From NCBI GenBank assembly GCA_943787785.1, contig CALSNT010000004.1:52597-116596 (forward strand): a DNA stretch of 64,000 nt. The letters run 5' to 3'. This document shows, piece by piece, positions 1-8,272 of the stretch (the first letter of the stretch is position 1; the number at the start of each line of letters is the position of its first letter). Source of the stretch: an uncultured Paracoccaceae bacterium. GTDB taxonomy: Bacteria > Pseudomonadota > Alphaproteobacteria > Rhodobacterales > Rhodobacteraceae. The notes under the pieces are model-generated. The model did no database searches. It was not told the origin of the DNA and saw only the letters and a list, made by a program, of their open reading frames with translations. The position numbers and the translations under genes are program-made.

Positions 1-52
1 AGCCATCTGTTTCAGATACGTCCTTCGAGGCGGCACTCCAAGCGCACGTCCG

Positions 53-664
53 TTAATGGGCGAAAATGTCCGTCTCGGGCCAGCCCGCCAGATCAAGCGT
101 AGCGCGGGCGGGCAGGAAATCGAACGCCGCCTGTGCCATTGCCAGACGGCCTTCTCGCTCCAGCCGTTCAATCAACTTCTCGCGCATCCGGTGCAGGTAA
201 AGGACGTCGGAGGCGGCATAATCAATTTGCGCCTTACTGAGATTGGCAGCTCCCCAGTCGCTGGATTGTTGTTGTTTTGAGATATCGACGCCCAACAACT
301 CGTCGGTCAGATTTTTTAACCCATGCCGGTCGGTGTAGGTGCGCACCAGTTTCGAGGCGATCTTGGTGCACCAGACCGGCGTGGCCAGCACCCCGAACGC
401 ATGCTGCATCACAGCAATATCGAAACGACCGAAGTGGAAAAGCTTCAGAACGTTCGGATCGGCTAGCATCGCGGTCAACCGGGGGGCCTCGGTCTGGCCC
501 TTTGCGATCTGCACCAGATGCGCATCTCCGTCGCCCGACGACATCTGCACAAGGCACAGGCGATCGCGCTGCGGGATCAGGCCCATCGTTTCGCAATCAA
601 TGGCCACAATAGGACCAAGGTCGAGATCTTCGGGCAAATCGTTCTGGTGCAGGTGGTTGGTCAT
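53..664 (-). CDS. rnd: Ribonuclease D (3'-5' exoribonuclease)
   Basis: A 203-residue DEDD-family exonuclease of the short RNase D type common in alphaproteobacteria; it trims 3' ends of structured RNAs in the cytoplasm. Visible motifs are Exo I AIDCET (residues 22-27, with the Asp and Glu metal ligands), Exo II FHFGRFDIAVM (about 76-86) and Exo III YAASDVLYLH (about 149-158). The C-terminal HRDC domain of long RNase D is absent, which is normal for this short form. The ATG at 664 has only a weak ribosome site. The gene stands alone, 73 bases upstream of the end of the sugar kinase gene on the same strand. Family assignment is secure; RNA targets cannot be seen. Confidence 0.92.
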   Translation of the reverse strand: MTNHLHQNDLPEDLDLGPIVAIDCETMGLIPQRDRLCLVQMSSGDGDAHLVQIAKGQTEAPRLTAMLADPNVLKLFHFGRFDIAVMQHAFGVLATPVWCTKIASKLVRTYTDRHGLKNLTDELLGVDISKQQQSSDWGAANLSKAQIDYAASDVLYLHRMREKLIERLEREGRLAMAQAAFDFLPARATLDLAGWPETDIFAH

Positions 665-737
665 TTAATGTCCGAATTGTTCGTTGTGTCGCGCCATACC
701 GCCCGATGCGGCGCACAGGCAAGGAAAATCCTGACTT

Positions 738-1664
738 TCACCCGAACGCGCCGCGAAGCCCGACAACACCTCGGGCGCATATGTGGCCGGCGAGCAGGGC
801 GTCTGCTTCGGTTCCGCCGTTCGCCCACGCCGCCAGAAAACCTCCATTAAAGCTGTCTCCTGCCGCGGTAGTGTCGATGATACGGTCAGCCACCGGGTAC
901 GGTTGGTCAACCTGACACCCGCTCAGCGGCAATGGCCCAGCATCCCCACGCTTCAGCGCACCAAACCGCAGGCCCGCCGCGAACAAACGCGCCAATACAG
1001 CAGCTTCATCCGCATCGCCAAAGATGGCAATTTCATCATCAACCGACGGCAGGCCAATATCTGTCAACTCCCATGCGCGGGAAATGACGTCTCGGGCCGT
1101 TTCGATATCTTCCCACAGGCGAGGGCGATAGTTCGAGTCAAAGATCACCAACCCGCCACGTTCCCGATAGCCCGCCAGCCAGTTCAGCAACTGCTCTCGC
1201 ATATCAGGCGGCAATATCGCGAGCGAAATCGCGGACAGGAACACGGCGTCATAGCCGCTCAGCGCATCCAATTTGGGGCCGATCCCTGGTTGGAAGAGGC
1301 TTCGAGCAGCCGAGTTTTCCCGCCAGTAGGTAAAGCTTCGTTCACCGGTAGCATCGGTTGAGATCGCATAGAGTCCCGGCATATGCTCTGGGCTGCGGAT
1401 CAACAGATCATCCGAAATCCCTTCAGACCGGATGAATTCCGCGATTTTCTCGGACATGGCATCCGTGCCTAACGCGGTCACATAGGCGACTTCGCCAGGC
1501 CAGTTCCGGCGCAGGTAAACGGCTGTGTTCAGTGTGTCGCCGGCGACGCCGATGCGCGCGACATCACCGGATCCGTCCAGCGACAATTCGATCATCGCTT
1601 CGCCGATACACGCCATGCGTTTCGGGCGCTTCTCCCAGCGGTTTTTGGTGGCAGATTGTTTCAT
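738..1664 (-). CDS. kdgK: PfkB-family sugar kinase, 2-keto-3-deoxygluconate kinase type
   Basis: A 308-residue ribokinase/PfkB kinase expected to phosphorylate 2-keto-3-deoxygluconate to KDPG with ATP, feeding the Entner-Doudoroff pathway. The N-terminus ACIGEAMIELS and the C-terminal anion-hole motif DTTAAGDSFNGG (catalytic Asp in AGDS) are typical of KdgK. The start at 1664 has an AGGA at a good distance; a start at 1616 (Met17, MACIGEAM) would match the usual family N-terminus better. It is divergent from the LacI-type regulator at 1776, so the two may share control. Substrate is inferred from family resemblance; another keto-sugar acid is possible, given the sugar-acid genes elsewhere in the window. 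Confidence 0.8.
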   Translation of the reverse strand: MKQSATKNRWEKRPKRMACIGEAMIELSLDGSGDVARIGVAGDTLNTAVYLRRNWPGEVAYVTALGTDAMSEKIAEFIRSEGISDDLLIRSPEHMPGLYAISTDATGERSFTYWRENSAARSLFQPGIGPKLDALSGYDAVFLSAISLAILPPDMREQLLNWLAGYRERGGLVIFDSNYRPRLWEDIETARDVISRAWELTDIGLPSVDDEIAIFGDADEAAVLARLFAAGLRFGALKRGDAGPLPLSGCQVDQPYPVADRIIDTTAAGDSFNGGFLAAWANGGTEADALLAGHICARGVVGLRGAFG

Positions 1665-1775
1665 CCAAGCATCCTATCAATGCAGGCGACAAGCGAAAGC
1701 CCTTGGCCTATGCCAAAGGAACCGGCTAACAATCAATGAACGCACGACCCTTGCGAAAAGGCTTAGATCGCGCCC

Positions 1776-2807
1776 GTGACCAACCTTCAGCCACCTGCTC
1801 GCCGCCCGCTGACTTTGCGTGACGTTTCGGAAGTCGCCGGTGTCAGTGAAATGACTGTTAGCCGCGTGCTTCGACAGCGCGGTGATGTATCGATCACAAC
1901 CCGCGACAAGGTACTCGAGGCAGCTAAACGCATTGGCTATGTCCCGAATAAAATCGCCGGAGCGCTGGCTTCCAGCCAAGTGAATCTGGTCGCTGTCATT
2001 ATTCCGTCTTTGTCCAACATGGTGTTCCCGGAAGTGATGACTGGAATCTCCGAGGTGCTGGATGAAACGCCTTTGCAGCCTGTGGTCGGCGTTACCCATT
2101 ACTCGCCCGAACGTGAGGAAAAGGTCCTCTATGAGATGCTGTCCTGGCGTCCCTCGGGGGTGATCATCGCCGGGCTAGAGCATTCCGAGGCTTCCCGCGC
2201 AATGCTGGCAGCCGCCGGAATTCCGATTGTCGAGATCATGGATGTTGACGGAGATCCAGTGGACAGTGTGGTAGGGATTTCGCACCGCCGCGCCGGGCGC
2301 GAAATGGCGCAGGAGATCATTCGTCGTGGGCATAAACGTATTGGTTTCCTTGGCACGATCATGCCGCTTGATCACCGCGCCCGGAAGCGATTTGAGGGAT
2401 TCACGGATGCTTTGGCCAAGGCCGGGTTGGAGGTTGCAGATCAGGAGTTCTACTCTGGCGGATCTGCAATGGGAAAGGGCCGCGAGATGACGGCAGCGAT
2501 GCTGGCGCGTACGCCCGACCTAGATTTTCTCTATTATTCCAATGATATGATCGGTATGGGCGGACTGCTCTACTGCCAGGACGCCGGGATCGACGTGCCG
2601 GGACAGATCGGAATGGCCGGGTTCAACGACCTCGAATTGCTTGACGGTCTGCCAACCCGGTTGGCGACCATGGATTCCATGCGGATCGAGATCGGGCGCG
2701 CGGCAGCGAAAATAATTGTCAGCGGATCAAAAACAGATGGCGAAGACAGCGAGCGAATCGAGATGACCCCGATGCTGCAGCCCGGCGGAACACTGAGGCC
2801 GGTGTAA
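1776..2807 (+). CDS. LacI/GntR-family transcriptional regulator
   Basis: A 343-residue LacI-family repressor with a GTG start. The helix-turn-helix LRDVSEVAGVSEMTVSRVLR occupies about residues 13-32, followed by the hinge region RIGYVPNKIAGALAS and a periplasmic-binding-protein-like effector domain. It lies convergent to the minus-strand inositol operon (one base between stops) and divergent from the kinase gene. The obvious candidate target is the perfect 18-bp palindrome at 8232-8249 between the two halves of the catabolic locus, because LacI-type operators are palindromes with a central CG. The effector, probably a pathway intermediate or sugar, is not deducible from sequence. Confidence 0.88.
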   Translation: MTNLQPPARRPLTLRDVSEVAGVSEMTVSRVLRQRGDVSITTRDKVLEAAKRIGYVPNKIAGALASSQVNLVAVIIPSLSNMVFPEVMTGISEVLDETPLQPVVGVTHYSPEREEKVLYEMLSWRPSGVIIAGLEHSEASRAMLAAAGIPIVEIMDVDGDPVDSVVGISHRRAGREMAQEIIRRGHKRIGFLGTIMPLDHRARKRFEGFTDALAKAGLEVADQEFYSGGSAMGKGREMTAAMLARTPDLDFLYYSNDMIGMGGLLYCQDAGIDVPGQIGMAGFNDLELLDGLPTRLATMDSMRIEIGRAAAKIIVSGSKTDGEDSERIEMTPMLQPGGTLRPV

Positions 2808-2808
2808 G

Positions 2809-3639
2809 TCAGCTTGGGCCGAAAGCCGCGATAATCTGCCGCGTGGCCGCGACAACAGGCGCATGGGTGTCCTTCAGAATTGACAAACGGTCGAACCGCT
2901 CCGGGTCAGCGTTGACGGCATCGCGCAGGGCCGCGCCAAAAGCCATCCGCAATTCGGTCCCGATGTTGAACTTGCAGATCGAGGTATTCCGCGCAAGCCG
3001 CACGCGCTGTTCCACCGGAACGCCCGAGCCACCGTGGATTACCAGCGGAATGTCAGTTACCGCCTCGATCGCGCCAATACGGTCTTCATCCAACCCACCT
3101 TCCTTATCCTGCTGCAGGTGAACGTTGCCAACCGAGATAGCCATCGCGTCAACACCTGATTCCCGCGCAAACTGCGCCGCCTCCATCGGGTCGGTCCCAG
3201 CCGAGCTTTCGCCGCCGGAATACCCGACGAAACCGATCTCACCCTCGCACGAGATCCCCGCGCGATGTGCGAGTTCGGCGATTTTCGCCGTCTCGTCGAT
3301 ATTCTGCAGCAACGGCTTGCGCGACCCATCATACATCAGCGAGGTGAAGCCGCTGTCGAGCGCTTCCTGACACTCCTCGAACGTATACCCATGGTCCAGA
3401 TGGGCGACGACCGGAATGCTGGCCCGCTCGGCCAGATGACGGAACATTTTGCCAAGGATCGGCAGCGGCGTGTGTTCGCGACACGATGGTCCGGCCTGCA
3501 GGATCACCGGACAGTTCTCAGCCTCAGCCGCGGCCACATAGGCGCGCATATCTTCCCAGCCCAGTGTCACCAATCCGCCGACAGCATAACCGCCTTTCAG
3601 CGCTGGTTGCAGGACTTCGGCGAGGGTCGCGAGGGTCAC
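2809..3639 (-). CDS. Class II fructose-bisphosphate aldolase-family protein (IolJ-like)
   Basis: A 276-residue class II (zinc) aldolase. Zinc ligands and catalytic residues are visible: VVAHLDHGYTFEEC (Asp and His), CEGEIGFVG (Glu), LVIHGGSGVP (His), then the phosphate-binding NIGTELRMAF. In inositol catabolism this fold supplies 6-phospho-5-dehydro-2-deoxy-gluconate aldolase (IolJ), giving dihydroxyacetone phosphate and malonic semialdehyde. It is the last gene of the minus-strand operon and its start overlaps the iolB stop by four bases (ATGA). The IolJ role is inferred from the iolB-iolC neighbours; a tagatose- or fructose-bisphosphate aldolase cannot be excluded from sequence alone. Confidence 0.82.
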   Translation of the reverse strand: MTLATLAEVLQPALKGGYAVGGLVTLGWEDMRAYVAAAEAENCPVILQAGPSCREHTPLPILGKMFRHLAERASIPVVAHLDHGYTFEECQEALDSGFTSLMYDGSRKPLLQNIDETAKIAELAHRAGISCEGEIGFVGYSGGESSAGTDPMEAAQFARESGVDAMAISVGNVHLQQDKEGGLDEDRIGAIEAVTDIPLVIHGGSGVPVEQRVRLARNTSICKFNIGTELRMAFGAALRDAVNADPERFDRLSILKDTHAPVVAATRQIIAAFGPS

Positions 3640-4478
3640 TTGAATTTCGCAATCATGTCCTTGATGCCGGGAATAGTCTCGATCTGGTAGGCATGGCTTG
3701 GCTGAAAATACTGCACAAGTGACCGCTGGCTAAGGCCGCCAAGGATGGTGAAATAGTACATCTCGTATCCCGGCAAAACCGCACAGGGGTGATAGCCATT
3801 GTCCAGGCAGATCGTGGACCCATCAACGATGTGATAGGCGTCGCCGGGTTTGCCGTCTTCACGTTGCAGCATCTGCACACCCGACCCGTGATTGGGTCGG
3901 AAGCGGAAGTTGTAGGTTTCATCATGGCGGGTTTCGTTCGGCAGGCGATCGGTGTCGTGCTTGTGGCTGGGGAATCCCGACCAGCCACCTTGACCGACGG
4001 TGAACAGCTCACTCACCAGAAGCCGCCCAACTTTGCCGTGATACTTGGTACCCAGAATGTGCTTGATCTTGCGATGGGTCTTGGTGTCGTCGCTGCCGTA
4101 TTGCACGAGGTCCAACTCGTCCGCGCGAACCGCGAAGGGTTCCAGCACCTCGTCAAATTTCGCCCCGGCAACGAACACTTCGGCCGCGTCAGACGTGCAA
4201 ACAATCCGTGCCTTGGCACCCGACGGCACATAAACGCCTTCTGGCTCGCCATCCCACACATCCACGCCGCGTCCGCCAATAGCCGTAGCGTTGAACCCCT
4301 CAACCTCCACATCCACCGTGCCGGTGGCTGGGACGATGCAGGTCTCGAACCCCGGCACCTGGTATTCGAACGCCTGATCCTTCGTTAGTTTGACGATGTT
4401 GAAATAATTCAGCGGAACGGTCGCGTCACCCACATCAACAATGGGTTTGTTCTGGTTATCGAATGGGGCGATATGCAT
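3636..4478 (-). CDS. iolB: 5-deoxy-glucuronate isomerase family protein (IolB paralogue 1)
   Basis: A 280-residue KduI/IolB-family bicupin that would isomerise 5-deoxy-glucuronate to 5-dehydro-2-deoxy-gluconate. Conserved metal-site segments are FPSHKHDTDRLP, HDETYNFRF and the C-terminal NGYHPCAVLPGYEMYYFTILGG. The start is the ATG at 4478 (MHIAPFDNQ), one base after the iolC stop; the longer in-frame extension to 4670 runs inside iolC and is discarded. The protein diverges clearly from the second IolB at 46549-47367, which looks closer to the textbook enzyme. Operon position between kinase and aldolase fits the inositol pathway, but a modified substrate is possible. Confidence 0.84.
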   Translation of the reverse strand: MHIAPFDNQNKPIVDVGDATVPLNYFNIVKLTKDQAFEYQVPGFETCIVPATGTVDVEVEGFNATAIGGRGVDVWDGEPEGVYVPSGAKARIVCTSDAAEVFVAGAKFDEVLEPFAVRADELDLVQYGSDDTKTHRKIKHILGTKYHGKVGRLLVSELFTVGQGGWSGFPSHKHDTDRLPNETRHDETYNFRFRPNHGSGVQMLQREDGKPGDAYHIVDGSTICLDNGYHPCAVLPGYEMYYFTILGGLSQRSLVQYFQPSHAYQIETIPGIKDMIAKFK

Positions 4479-4479
4479 G

Positions 4480-5460
4480 TCAGACCTCGGTTGGGCCGGG
4501 ATGAGCGGCCAGGAATTCTTCCAATTGTTCAGTGTTCGGCATTGCCGGCGCGCAGCCGGGTTTCGCGACAACGATCGAGGCACAGGCGGAGCCGCGCAGG
4601 ACAGCCTCGCGCAGCGGATGACCCGCCGCCAGGCCGGCCATGAGACCGGCCATGAAACTGTCGCCTGCACCAGTGGGTTTCAACGCCTCTGCAGGATAAA
4701 TGCCTGTGCGGATTTCCTCTCCACCGGCGAGTGTGATCGCGCCCTTTTCGCCCATCTTGTAGATCACAACGGACGCGCTTGTCGCCACCAACTCCCGCGC
4801 CTTTGCGAGCCCTTTCGAGATGTCGCCGGCCATGAACCCAAATTCTTCATCATTGCCGACAATCATGTCGCTGAGCGCCCCGGCGCGGGACAGCACTTCC
4901 TCTGCAACCTGTGGTGAAGGCCAGGAATAGGGTCGATAATCGATGTCAAAGATGATCGGCAGGCCGGCAGCTTTGGCAAGTTCGAAGGCCCGGAAGGTTG
5001 CACTGCGCGATGGCTCGGCGGCAAAAACCGTGCCAGCGGTGATCAAGGCACCGTAACTGGAGTATTCCACTGCCTCGACATCCGCTTCGGACATCTGGAA
5101 GTCCGCCGCACCGTTGCGGTAAATTACGTTGCGGTGCCCCTCGACCCGGCTTTCATAGAACGCCAGAGAGTTGCGGTATTCGCCGCCAACCGGCGTCACA
5201 TGATGTGTCTCAACGCCGTATTTTTTCAGCTGCCCGACGCAGTAACTGCCGACGCTGTCGTCGCTGACCCGTGTGACCAGTGCCGCCTTGCCGCCCAGCT
5301 TACAAATCCCCGCACCGATATTGGCCGAGGATCCACCCAGACCGACAGTGACGCGTTCTGCGTCTTCGGCAGCGACGCCGGCGTCAGTAAAGAAATCAAT
5401 CCCGGCGCGGCCTACAATCACAAAGTTATTTTGGGCAATGCCCGCCAGCAGATCGCTCAC
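4480..5460 (-). CDS. iolC: 5-dehydro-2-deoxygluconokinase-like PfkB kinase
   Basis: A 326-residue PfkB-family kinase. The signature GGSSANIGAGICKLGG lies near residue 43 and the second signature KPTGAGDSFMAGLMAGL near residue 275, with the catalytic Asp in GAGD. In inositol degradation IolC phosphorylates 5-dehydro-2-deoxy-gluconate before aldol cleavage. The ATG at 5460 overlaps the end of the dioxygenase gene by four bases (ATGA), indicating translational coupling. The iolC assignment rests on neighbours iolB, iolD and the aldolase; a plain sugar kinase role would look similar. Confidence 0.82.
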   Translation of the reverse strand: MSDLLAGIAQNNFVIVGRAGIDFFTDAGVAAEDAERVTVGLGGSSANIGAGICKLGGKAALVTRVSDDSVGSYCVGQLKKYGVETHHVTPVGGEYRNSLAFYESRVEGHRNVIYRNGAADFQMSEADVEAVEYSSYGALITAGTVFAAEPSRSATFRAFELAKAAGLPIIFDIDYRPYSWPSPQVAEEVLSRAGALSDMIVGNDEEFGFMAGDISKGLAKARELVATSASVVIYKMGEKGAITLAGGEEIRTGIYPAEALKPTGAGDSFMAGLMAGLAAGHPLREAVLRGSACASIVVAKPGCAPAMPNTEQLEEFLAAHPGPTEV

Positions 5461-6302
5461 TTGCGGCCCTCGGCGTTCACGGCGTCGGCGGTGTCCAGAA
5501 CTTCGGGATACTTGTAGTTCAGTCCCAGCAACTGCCGCATCATCGGACTGGCCGCATCCATGAACTCTTGCGGCAGGGCGCCGGGCATATCCTCAAGTGG
5601 AGCGACGAATTTCGGCACATAGTTGATCAATACAGCGTTGCGTTCGTGGTCCGACTTATTCGGCATGGCGCAATGCCATGCCGCCCCGAAAAACAGCACG
5701 GTGTCGCCCGGTTCGCCGGTCATCCGCGTGCAGCTATTGTAGAACTCCTTCTGTTCCTCGGGCGTCGGATACCGCAGGTCTTTCTGCGTGCCGGGCATAT
5801 AGGCCGTCGCGCCGCTTTCCTCGGTAAACGGGTCCAGAATGACCGAGATCTGCGCGTTCATCGGGAAGGATGCGTTCAACCCCATCGGGTGCGAGTCCGG
5901 CTTGTGGAAATCCCAATAAGGGAAATCGACATGCGGTTCCTGCCCCGGCCCACCCGGCAATATCCGGTTTGCAGCGATCGAGCCCATGATGAATTCACTG
6001 CCCAGAAACCGCGACAGGATTTTCATGATCGTCGGTTCCTCGGCCATCCGGGAAAAGACATCGCCCTTTGCCAGCAGGTTCCAGACCCGGCGCTGCAGGT
6101 TGATCTTGCCCTCTTCCGCCGCGGCGCCCTGGAAGTGGGTCACTTTCACCGCATCTGCGTCAGAATATTCCATGATGATCTGGCGCGCCTCGTTGATGTC
6201 GGCGTCAGAAAACAGGCCTTTTACCTTCACTGCGCCCGCGCCGTTCATTAGTTCGTCGCATACTTCGACCGGGTCAACAGTGGCGGCAGTGTAGGTCTTC
6301 AT
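5457..6302 (-). CDS. Phytanoyl-CoA dioxygenase (PhyH) family Fe(II)/2-oxoglutarate oxygenase
   Basis: A 281-residue PhyH-type dioxygenase. The facial triad is visible as His124-x-Asp126 (QEPHVDFPYWD) and His210 (FFGAAWHCAMP), with Arg221 suited to bind 2-oxoglutarate. PhyH enzymes hydroxylate or oxidatively demethylate small substrates. It sits inside the inositol operon, four bases after iolD and overlapping iolC by four, so it is co-translated with pathway enzymes although the standard inositol route has no oxygenase. Oxidative O-demethylation or hydroxylation of a methylated or otherwise modified cyclitol is my inference. Family assignment is firm; substrate unknown. Confidence 0.85.
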   Translation of the reverse strand: MKTYTAATVDPVEVCDELMNGAGAVKVKGLFSDADINEARQIIMEYSDADAVKVTHFQGAAAEEGKINLQRRVWNLLAKGDVFSRMAEEPTIMKILSRFLGSEFIMGSIAANRILPGGPGQEPHVDFPYWDFHKPDSHPMGLNASFPMNAQISVILDPFTEESGATAYMPGTQKDLRYPTPEEQKEFYNSCTRMTGEPGDTVLFFGAAWHCAMPNKSDHERNAVLINYVPKFVAPLEDMPGALPQEFMDAASPMMRQLLGLNYKYPEVLDTADAVNAEGRK

Positions 6303-6305
6303 GGC

Positions 6306-8165
6306 TCAGATACCTTTGCGTTGGCGCGACCGCGCGCTTTCAATTTCGGCGTGGGCGGCGTTGACACCGGGCTTATCGGAGACATGCGGCGTGCCGACCT
6401 CCCACCAGGTGTGTCCTTCCGCCGTCCAGCCGTCGTAGGGGTCGACCTGCATGACGATCACGGTGGTCTTGTCCGCCGCCTGCGCCCGCTTGAACGCGTC
6501 CGCCAATCCGGCTGGATTCGAGACTGTTTCAGCGTTCGCCCCCATCGCCCGCGCGTGGCTTTCGAAATCCACCGCGAACGGCTCAGACACAGTCGGGCAG
6601 TCGGCGATCAGGTTGTTAAAGCTTTCCTGCCCGGTGTTGTTCTGCAATTTGTTGATGACCGCGAAACCACCGTTGTCGAGCACGACCACGATCATCTTTT
6701 TCTGCGTCAGCACGGACGAATAGATGTCGGAGTTCAGCAGCAGGTAGGCTCCGTCGCCAACCAGCGATACAACCGTCGCGTCCGGTTCTTTCTCAGCCTG
6801 CGCGATCCGCGCGCCCCAGGCCCCGGCGATCTCGTACCCCATGCAGGAGAACCCAAATTCCACGTCGACCGTGCCGATATCCAGGGTGCGCCAGTTCGCT
6901 GTCACTTCGGCAGGTAGGCCCCCGGCAGCGGTGACCACCCGGTCGCGCTTGCCCATCAACCCGTTCACTACCCCAATCGCCTGTGCGTAAGAGTTAGGGC
7001 GGTTCCCCGGCTTCACATTCTCGGCGACATAGGCGTCCCACTTCGCCCGCTCGGCCTGTGCGCGTACCGCCCAGCCATCGGGCGCAGAATACATCGCAGC
7101 CGCCTTGCCCAGCGCTTCCAGCCCCAGTTTGGCATCCCCGACCACCGGAAGCGACATATGTTTGCCCGCATCATGCCGCGCGGCATTGATCGAAATAAAT
7201 TTCGCGTCCTCGGCGAAAGCCGTCCACGATCCGGTGGTGAAGTCCTGCAAACGCGACCCAACCGAGACGATCACGTCAGCCCGTTCCGCAATCGCATTGG
7301 CCGAGTTCGAACCCGTCACGCCAATCGGGCCAATGTTAAGGGGGTGCCCCGCCACCATATTCGCCCGCCCGGCGATGGTTTCGACGATCGGGATATTCAG
7401 CGCTTCTGCGAAGGCAGTAAGCTCAACCACCGCGCGGGAATACTGCACGCCGCCCCCGGCAATGATCATCGGGCGTTCGGATTTCTGCAAAAGCGCGGCA
7501 GCCTCGGCAACTTCAGCAGCATCAGGTGCCTGGCGGCGTATCCGGTGCGTGCGTTCGGAAAAAAACTCGACGGGATAATCATATGTCCAGCCCTGAACAT
7601 CCTGCGGCAGTGCGATGAACGCGGGGCCGCAATCGGCTGGATCCAGCATGGTTGCCAGCGCTGCAGGAAGGCTCTGAATCACCTGCGCCGGGTGCGTAAT
7701 CCGATCCCAATAGCGTGTGACAGTCTGGAACCCGTCATTCAGCCCAAGCGAAGGATTGCCGTAGTGCTCCAACTGTTGCAGCACCGGGTCCGGCAGGCGC
7801 GTCTGATAGGCATCGCCACACAGCATCAGCATCGGCAGGCGGTTGGCGTGTGCCAGTGCACTGGCGGTAAAGAGGTTCGCCGTCCCCGGACCCGCGCTTG
7901 CCGTGCACAGCATAAACCGCTGGCGCAGGTGGTATTTGGCGTAAGCAGCTGCCGCGAAACCCATACTCTGTTCATTTTGACCGCGATACAGCGGGAAGAT
8001 GTCGCGGTGATCCCAAAGGGCTTCGCCCAGACATGGGACATTGCCGTGGCCGAATATCCCAAAACCGCCACCGCAAACGCGGGTTCTTTTGCCGTCTATT
8101 TCGATGAATAGCGCGGCAAGGTATCGGATAATGGCTTGCGCGGTTGTCAGGGTGACGGTGCTCAT
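6306..8165 (-). CDS. iolD: 3D-(3,5/4)-trihydroxycyclohexane-1,2-dione acylhydrolase
   Basis: A 619-residue thiamine-diphosphate enzyme that opens the cyclohexanedione ring to 5-deoxy-glucuronate. The ThDP-activating Glu lies in YRGQNEQSMGFAA; the cofactor-binding GDGAYLLLNSDIYSS...DNGGF motif is in the C-terminal domain; the central domain has VGSRLQDF and ITGSNSAN-like nucleotide-domain features. The start at 8165 (MSTVTLTTAQ) is chosen because a GAGG site lies just upstream; the extension to 8201 lacks one and would intrude on the promoter. It is the first gene of the minus-strand operon. A glyoxylate carboligase-like activity is the main alternative, but the neighbours argue for IolD. Confidence 0.88.
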   Translation of the reverse strand: MSTVTLTTAQAIIRYLAALFIEIDGKRTRVCGGGFGIFGHGNVPCLGEALWDHRDIFPLYRGQNEQSMGFAAAAYAKYHLRQRFMLCTASAGPGTANLFTASALAHANRLPMLMLCGDAYQTRLPDPVLQQLEHYGNPSLGLNDGFQTVTRYWDRITHPAQVIQSLPAALATMLDPADCGPAFIALPQDVQGWTYDYPVEFFSERTHRIRRQAPDAAEVAEAAALLQKSERPMIIAGGGVQYSRAVVELTAFAEALNIPIVETIAGRANMVAGHPLNIGPIGVTGSNSANAIAERADVIVSVGSRLQDFTTGSWTAFAEDAKFISINAARHDAGKHMSLPVVGDAKLGLEALGKAAAMYSAPDGWAVRAQAERAKWDAYVAENVKPGNRPNSYAQAIGVVNGLMGKRDRVVTAAGGLPAEVTANWRTLDIGTVDVEFGFSCMGYEIAGAWGARIAQAEKEPDATVVSLVGDGAYLLLNSDIYSSVLTQKKMIVVVLDNGGFAVINKLQNNTGQESFNNLIADCPTVSEPFAVDFESHARAMGANAETVSNPAGLADAFKRAQAADKTTVIVMQVDPYDGWTAEGHTWWEVGTPHVSDKPGVNAAHAEIESARSRQRKGI

Positions 8166-8200
8166 CTCGACCTCATTGAAATTCGCTGGCGCATAGCCCA

Positions 8201-8228
8201 TTGACCGCAGGGCGCGATTGAAGATACT
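8201..8228 (+). promoter_or_regulatory. Sigma-70-type promoter for the Gfo/Idh-iolE operon
   Basis: TTGACC (8201-8206) and GATACT (8223-8228) are separated by 16 bases, a reasonable -35/-10 pair. The predicted start would fall inside the palindrome at 8232-8249. On the opposite strand TTGCAA within the palindrome and TATCTT beyond it are also 16 bases apart and could serve iolD. Inferred from sequence only. Confidence 0.45.
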
Positions 8229-8231
8229 CGT

Positions 8232-8249
8232 TTTGCAACCGGTTGCAAA
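8232..8249. promoter_or_regulatory. Perfect 18-bp palindromic operator, probable LacI-family site
   Basis: TTTGCAACCGGTTGCAAA is a perfect inverted repeat with the central CCGG typical of LacI/GalR operators. It lies between the divergent iolD (start 8165) and Gfo/Idh (start 8273) genes. It covers the likely transcription start of the rightward promoter and the -35 of the leftward one, so one bound repressor could shut both operons. The LacI-type regulator at 1776-2807 is the likely binder. Confidence 0.75.
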
Positions 8250-8272
8250 CGGTTTTTAAGCGGAGGTCTCGC

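Noticed and set aside
1701..1730. Weak operator-like sequences between kdgK and the LacI-type gene
   Set aside because: CCTTGGC-CTAT-GCCAAAGG and GGAACCGGCTAAC only loosely resemble the 8232-8249 palindrome; too degenerate to claim.
7158..8111. 317-codon plus-strand ORF
   Set aside because: Antisense to iolD, which has full ThDP-enzyme motifs.
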